This document shows, one piece after another, positions 23,799 to 24,577 of a stretch of 24,577 nt of DNA (position 1 is the stretch's first letter; the number at the start of each line of letters is the position of its first letter). Source of the DNA: Coriobacteriaceae bacterium (GTDB taxonomy: Bacteria; Actinomycetota; Coriobacteriia; Coriobacteriales; UMGS124); contig JAHZHK010000038.1 in assembly GCA_019420325.1 (NCBI GenBank), positions 1 to 24,577 on the forward strand, in the 5' to 3' direction. Made by a program: the position numbers and the translations under genes. Under the pieces are notes generated by a model that was not told where the DNA came from, ran no database searches, and saw only the letters and a program-made list of their open reading frames with translations.

Positions 23799-23993
23799 AT
23801 GCCTTACCCCATTATCGACACTGACGAGTGCATCGGCTGCGGCGCTTGCGTCGACGTGTGCGCCACGGGCGCCATCGAGATTGACGACGGCTTCTGCACC
23901 GTCGTCGACGATTCCGAGTGCAAGGGCTGCGGCGAGTGCCAGGAGGAGTGTCCTGTCAACGCCATCACCGAGATCTGCGACGACGACGACTAG
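23799..23993 (+). CDS. 2[4Fe-4S] clostridial-type ferredoxin 1
   Basis: The 64-residue protein is a low-potential electron carrier with two classical cluster motifs: Cys11, 14, 17, 21 (CIGCGACVDVC) and Cys41, 44, 47, 51 (CKGCGECQEEC). Two further cysteines (Cys33, Cys60) are present. The first motif lacks the usual Pro after its last Cys (Ala22). It is strongly acidic and ends in four Asp. The start is ATG 23799 behind AGGAG (23788-23792), which gives the normal ferredoxin length; an in-frame ATG at 23715 would add an unrelated 28-residue leader. Known partners of such ferredoxins are pyruvate:ferredoxin oxidoreductase and hydrogenases, fitting the divergent nikR-hyp operon. A paralogue lies 291 bp downstream. 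Confidence 0.95.
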   Translation: MPYPIIDTDECIGCGACVDVCATGAIEIDDGFCTVVDDSECKGCGECQEECPVNAITEICDDDD

Positions 23994-24002
23994 TAGAGTG
24001 AG

Positions 24003-24087
24003 GCGGAACCTGATGCGCTGCGTTCCACGGGTGCTCACGTACATCTAGTACGCATCGCACCCGTGCGCCTTGCGCATCAGAACCCGC
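24003..24087. repeat. Structured palindromic repeat, copy 1
   Basis: The 85-nt element folds as a long hairpin. From the base it has GCGG (24003-24006) with CCGC (24084-24087), a symmetric AAC/AAC internal loop, and a 9-bp stem CTGATGCGC/GCGCATCAG (24010-24018 with 24072-24080). An internal loop TGCGTTC/CGCCTT (possible GCG/CGC pairing) is followed by a 9-bp stem CACGGGTGC/GCACCCGTG (24026-24034 with 24057-24065). At the tip are TCA/CATC and CGTAC/GTACG around the loop ATCTA. Copy 2 follows at a 95-bp pitch. No long T-tract follows, so it is not an obvious terminator. The DNA could form either an RNA structure or a cruciform. Confidence 0.8.
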
Positions 24088-24097
24088 GTTTGTATGG

Positions 24098-24182
24098 GCG
24101 GAACCTCGTCCGCTGCGTTCCCGGGAGGCTCACGTACGTCCAGTACGCATCGCCTCCCGGCGCCTTGCGGACGAGAACCCGC
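24098..24182. repeat. Structured palindromic repeat, copy 2 (compensatory changes relative to copy 1)
   Basis: It has the same 85-nt architecture and loop sequences as copy 1. The stems differ: CTCGTCCGC/GCGGACGAG (24105-24113 with 24167-24175) and CCGGGAGGC/GCCTCCCGG (24121-24129 with 24152-24160). Three changes in the first stem and four in the second are all matched on the opposite arm, so pairing is fully kept. Outside the stems only the apical loop differs (GTCCA for ATCTA). Confidence 0.8.
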
Positions 24183-24192
24183 GTCTTTGTGG

Positions 24193-24240
24193 GGCGGAAC
24201 CTTGCGTGTCGTGTGAGGGCCGCGTTTTGGTGAGAGGAAC
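24193..24240. repeat. Decayed third unit of the palindromic repeat
   Basis: GGCGGAACCT recurs at 24193-24202, 96 bp after the same sequence at 24097 and 191 bp after that at 24002. The following bases no longer form the hairpin. It is best read as the remnant of a third unit, or as a leader box shared by all three. A related GAGGAACC occurs at 24234-24241. Confidence 0.5.
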
Positions 24241-24255
24241 CTGGTCTGCTAGAGT
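24227..24255 (+). promoter_or_regulatory. Candidate promoter of the second ferredoxin gene
   Basis: TTGGTG (24227-24232), a 17-bp spacer and TAGAGT (24250-24255) preceded by TGC, an extended -10. The predicted leader to the ATG at 24285 is about 22 nt. It suggests the second ferredoxin can be made independently of the first. Confidence 0.5.
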
Positions 24256-24284
24256 TGGCGGGCTAAAAGAGGAGAGGAAAACTC

Positions 24285-24467
24285 ATGCATCCTGTTATCA
24301 CTGCTTCTGATTGCATCGGCTGCGGCGCTTGCATCGACGCATGCCCCGCTGGCGTCATCGAGCTCCAGGACAACGTTTGCACCGTCGTCAACGAGGGCGA
24401 CTGCATCGGCTGCGCCAACTGCCAGGACGAGTGCACGGTCGGCGCCATCACCGAGATCGCCGAGTAA
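24285..24467 (+). CDS. 2[4Fe-4S] clostridial-type ferredoxin 2
   Basis: The 60-residue protein is a paralogue of the upstream ferredoxin, sharing D-C-I-G-C-G-A-C, the C-T-V-V strand and A-I-T-E-I near the end. Cluster motifs are Cys10, 13, 16, 20 (CIGCGACIDACP) and Cys40, 43, 46, 50 (CIGCANCQDEC), with one extra Cys32. The Pro normally after the last Cys of the second motif is Thr51. It is less acidic at the C-terminus than ferredoxin 1, so the two may differ in partner or potential (inference). The ATG follows a strong purine-rich site (GGAGAGG near 24271). Its own candidate promoter lies just upstream and a clear terminator downstream, so it is probably transcribed alone. Confidence 0.95.
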   Translation: MHPVITASDCIGCGACIDACPAGVIELQDNVCTVVNEGDCIGCANCQDECTVGAITEIAE

Positions 24468-24497
24468 CTTCGACTTTCTAGGACATCTGCACCACCC

Positions 24498-24530
24498 AAA
24501 GGCCGCCCGGGCAACCGAGCGGCCTTTTTT
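24498..24530 (+). terminator. Intrinsic terminator with GCAA tetraloop
   Basis: The AAAGGCCGC stem (24498-24506) pairs with 24519-24527. Inside it, CGG/CCG (24508-24510 with 24515-24517) closes a GCAA tetraloop, and TTTTTT follows. It ends ferredoxin 2. Nothing recognisable is seen from 24531 to the window end. Confidence 0.92.
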
Positions 24531-24577
24531 AATATGAGCAGGACATTGTCAAGAGGCAGAAAGCGACCGGGCCCAAT

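Noticed and set aside
24003..24182. Integron attC sites as an explanation of the tandem palindromes
   Set aside because: The palindromes lack the paired RYYYAAC/GTTRRRY end boxes in the correct positions, and there is no cassette-like gene array or integrase in view.
24003..24182. CRISPR-like array
   Set aside because: The units differ in their stems while the spacing is part of the fold, there are only two to three units, and no cas genes are present.
24003..24182. Ordinary intrinsic terminators for ferredoxin 1
   Set aside because: No strong T-tract follows either hairpin (only TTTGT-type runs), and conserved internal loops are not needed for termination. Weak termination cannot be excluded.

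Overview
The window looks like a chromosomal segment of a GC-rich anaerobic actinobacterium, most likely class Coriobacteriia (Collinsella/Olsenella-like). This is inferred from the strong G/C third-position codon bias, the S-layer-homology (SLH) wall proteins, the small 2[4Fe-4S] ferredoxins and the NiFe-hydrogenase maturation genes. The genus is a guess. I found no rRNA, tRNA, CRISPR array, insertion sequence or prophage gene.

Positions 1-8162 (+) hold three large exported proteins, each with three SLH repeats. The first is the 3' part of an Ig-like/InlB-B-repeat/SLH/leucine-rich protein with a Pro-Glu tail. The second is a coiled-coil NlpC/P60- or CHAP-like cysteine hydrolase. The third is an 1108-residue two-enzyme autolysin (Amidase_3 plus glucosaminidase). 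Positions 8225-10158 (+) encode a zinc-ribbon membrane protein and a DUF308/HdeD-like membrane protein, each followed by a strong terminator. Positions 10273-14653 (+) look like one transcription unit: a flavodoxin-like protein, a KdpD-like sensor that has lost its phospho-accepting histidine, and two overlapping tandem TPR-like paralogues. Positions 14936-15418 (+) encode a SlyD-type FKBP prolyl isomerase with a Cys-rich metal-binding tail. It ends at a symmetric terminator shared with the converging operon.

Positions 15553-23507 (-) are a compact operon read right to left: nikR, hypF, hypC, hypD, hypE, pgi and a short-chain dehydrogenase. The Hyp proteins build and insert the Fe(CN)2CO centre of NiFe hydrogenases, and NikR is a nickel-responsive regulator. 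SlyD in other bacteria assists nickel delivery to hydrogenase, so the SlyD gene next door fits the theme. HypA, HypB and the hydrogenase itself are not in the window. The two ferredoxins at the right end (23799-23993 and 24285-24467, +) are plausible electron carriers for fermentative H2 metabolism. A 36-bp dyad overlaps the first ferredoxin's promoter in the divergent nikR-ferredoxin intergenic region.

The most striking unexplained element lies between the two ferredoxins. Two tandem 85-nt palindromes (24003-24087 and 24098-24182) differ at seven base pairs in their stems, and every change is compensated on the opposite arm, while the internal loops are the same. A decayed third unit follows at 24193. 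This is a covariation signature of a structured element that I cannot assign to a known family.
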